Source of the DNA: Actinobacteria bacterium 21-64-8
GTDB taxonomy: Bacteria; Actinomycetota; Acidimicrobiia; Acidimicrobiales; RAAP-2
DNA length: 5,744 nucleotides
Direction: 5' to 3'
Assembly: GCA_002255315.1 (NCBI GenBank)
Contig: NCBD01000071.1
Span: forward strand, 1 to 5,744
Positions 5,565-5,744 of this stretch are shown one piece after another. How positions within the stretch are numbered: position 1 is the first letter of the stretch; each line of letters begins with the position of its first letter. The position numbers and the translations under genes were made by a program. Under the pieces are notes generated by a model, which saw only the letters and a program-made list of their open reading frames with translations, made no database searches and was not told the DNA's origin.

Positions 5565-5744
5565 TGCAGAGTTATCCGATTGAAGTATTTTGGAGCGAAG
5601 AAGATCAGATTTGGATTGCCAATATACCGGATCTGCCGCTCTGCACGGGACACGGTTCCACCCCACAGGCGGCGGTTGAAGAGGTCGAGGTCGCCGCTGA
5701 AGCGTGGCTGGATGCCGCTAGAGCGGACGGTCGGTCAGTTCCGG
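5564..5744 (+). CDS. hicB: HicB-family antitoxin (partial, cut by window end)
   Basis: Sixty codons of the N-terminal domain are visible. The pattern is that of HicB's RNase-H-like partner-binding domain: a first strand (YPIEVFWSEED), a second with IWIANIPDLPLCTGHGST, and a helix beginning PQAAVEEVEVAAEAWLDAAR. The C-terminal part, where a DNA-binding helix-turn-helix or ribbon-helix-helix normally lies, is beyond the window. ATG 5564 overlaps the hicA stop as TGATG and lies 7 nt after AGGAGG (5551-5556). ATG 5561, four bases after that site, is less well spaced. Its product should bind and neutralise HicA and may repress the operon. Without the rest of the gene I cannot say whether it is intact. 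Confidence 0.9.
   Translation, partial: MQSYPIEVFWSEEDQIWIANIPDLPLCTGHGSTPQAAVEEVEVAAEAWLDAARADGRSVP

Overview
The window reads as chromosomal DNA of a high-GC actinobacterium. G+C is roughly 63-72% in the lines I counted left of position 5130, the coding frames prefer G/C in third positions, and several genes seem to be transcribed without a leader. The gene types (a membrane-bound SARP-like regulator and several conserved-looking proteins of unknown function) would fit Acidimicrobiia or a relative. That placement is inference; no taxonomic marker other than a tRNA is present.

Positions 1-2959 hold a leftward operon: a small regulator-like protein (2252-2959), a secreted or anchored Ser/Thr-rich protein (1634-2224), and a large protein (about 23-1622) with three membrane segments followed by a winged-helix plus BTAD regulator module. 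A further gene appears to start at 26 and leaves the window. The large protein was easy to miss because its reading frame meets no stop in the window. Its last 28 codons appear to lie in another frame, after a shift at a CG run (107-114).

From 2960 to 4359 there is a short divergent intergenic region, a rightward acidic protein of unknown function (3096-3443), and a leftward two-gene unit: a conserved-looking hypothetical protein (3802-4359) and a small lipoprotein (3440-3814). The acidic protein and the lipoprotein converge and share one CTAG as both stop codons.

From 4399 rightward come an inositol-monophosphatase-family enzyme, tRNA-Val(TAC), and a HicA-HicB toxin-antitoxin pair with hicB cut by the window end. 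G+C falls to about 50% immediately after the tRNA, so hicAB looks like an acquired module next to a tRNA gene. A recurring signal is a TANNNT hexamer ending 6-7 nt before four start codons, as expected for leaderless promoters. The most unusual content is the membrane-anchored SARP-like operon. I found no CRISPR array, insertion sequence, origin or rRNA.
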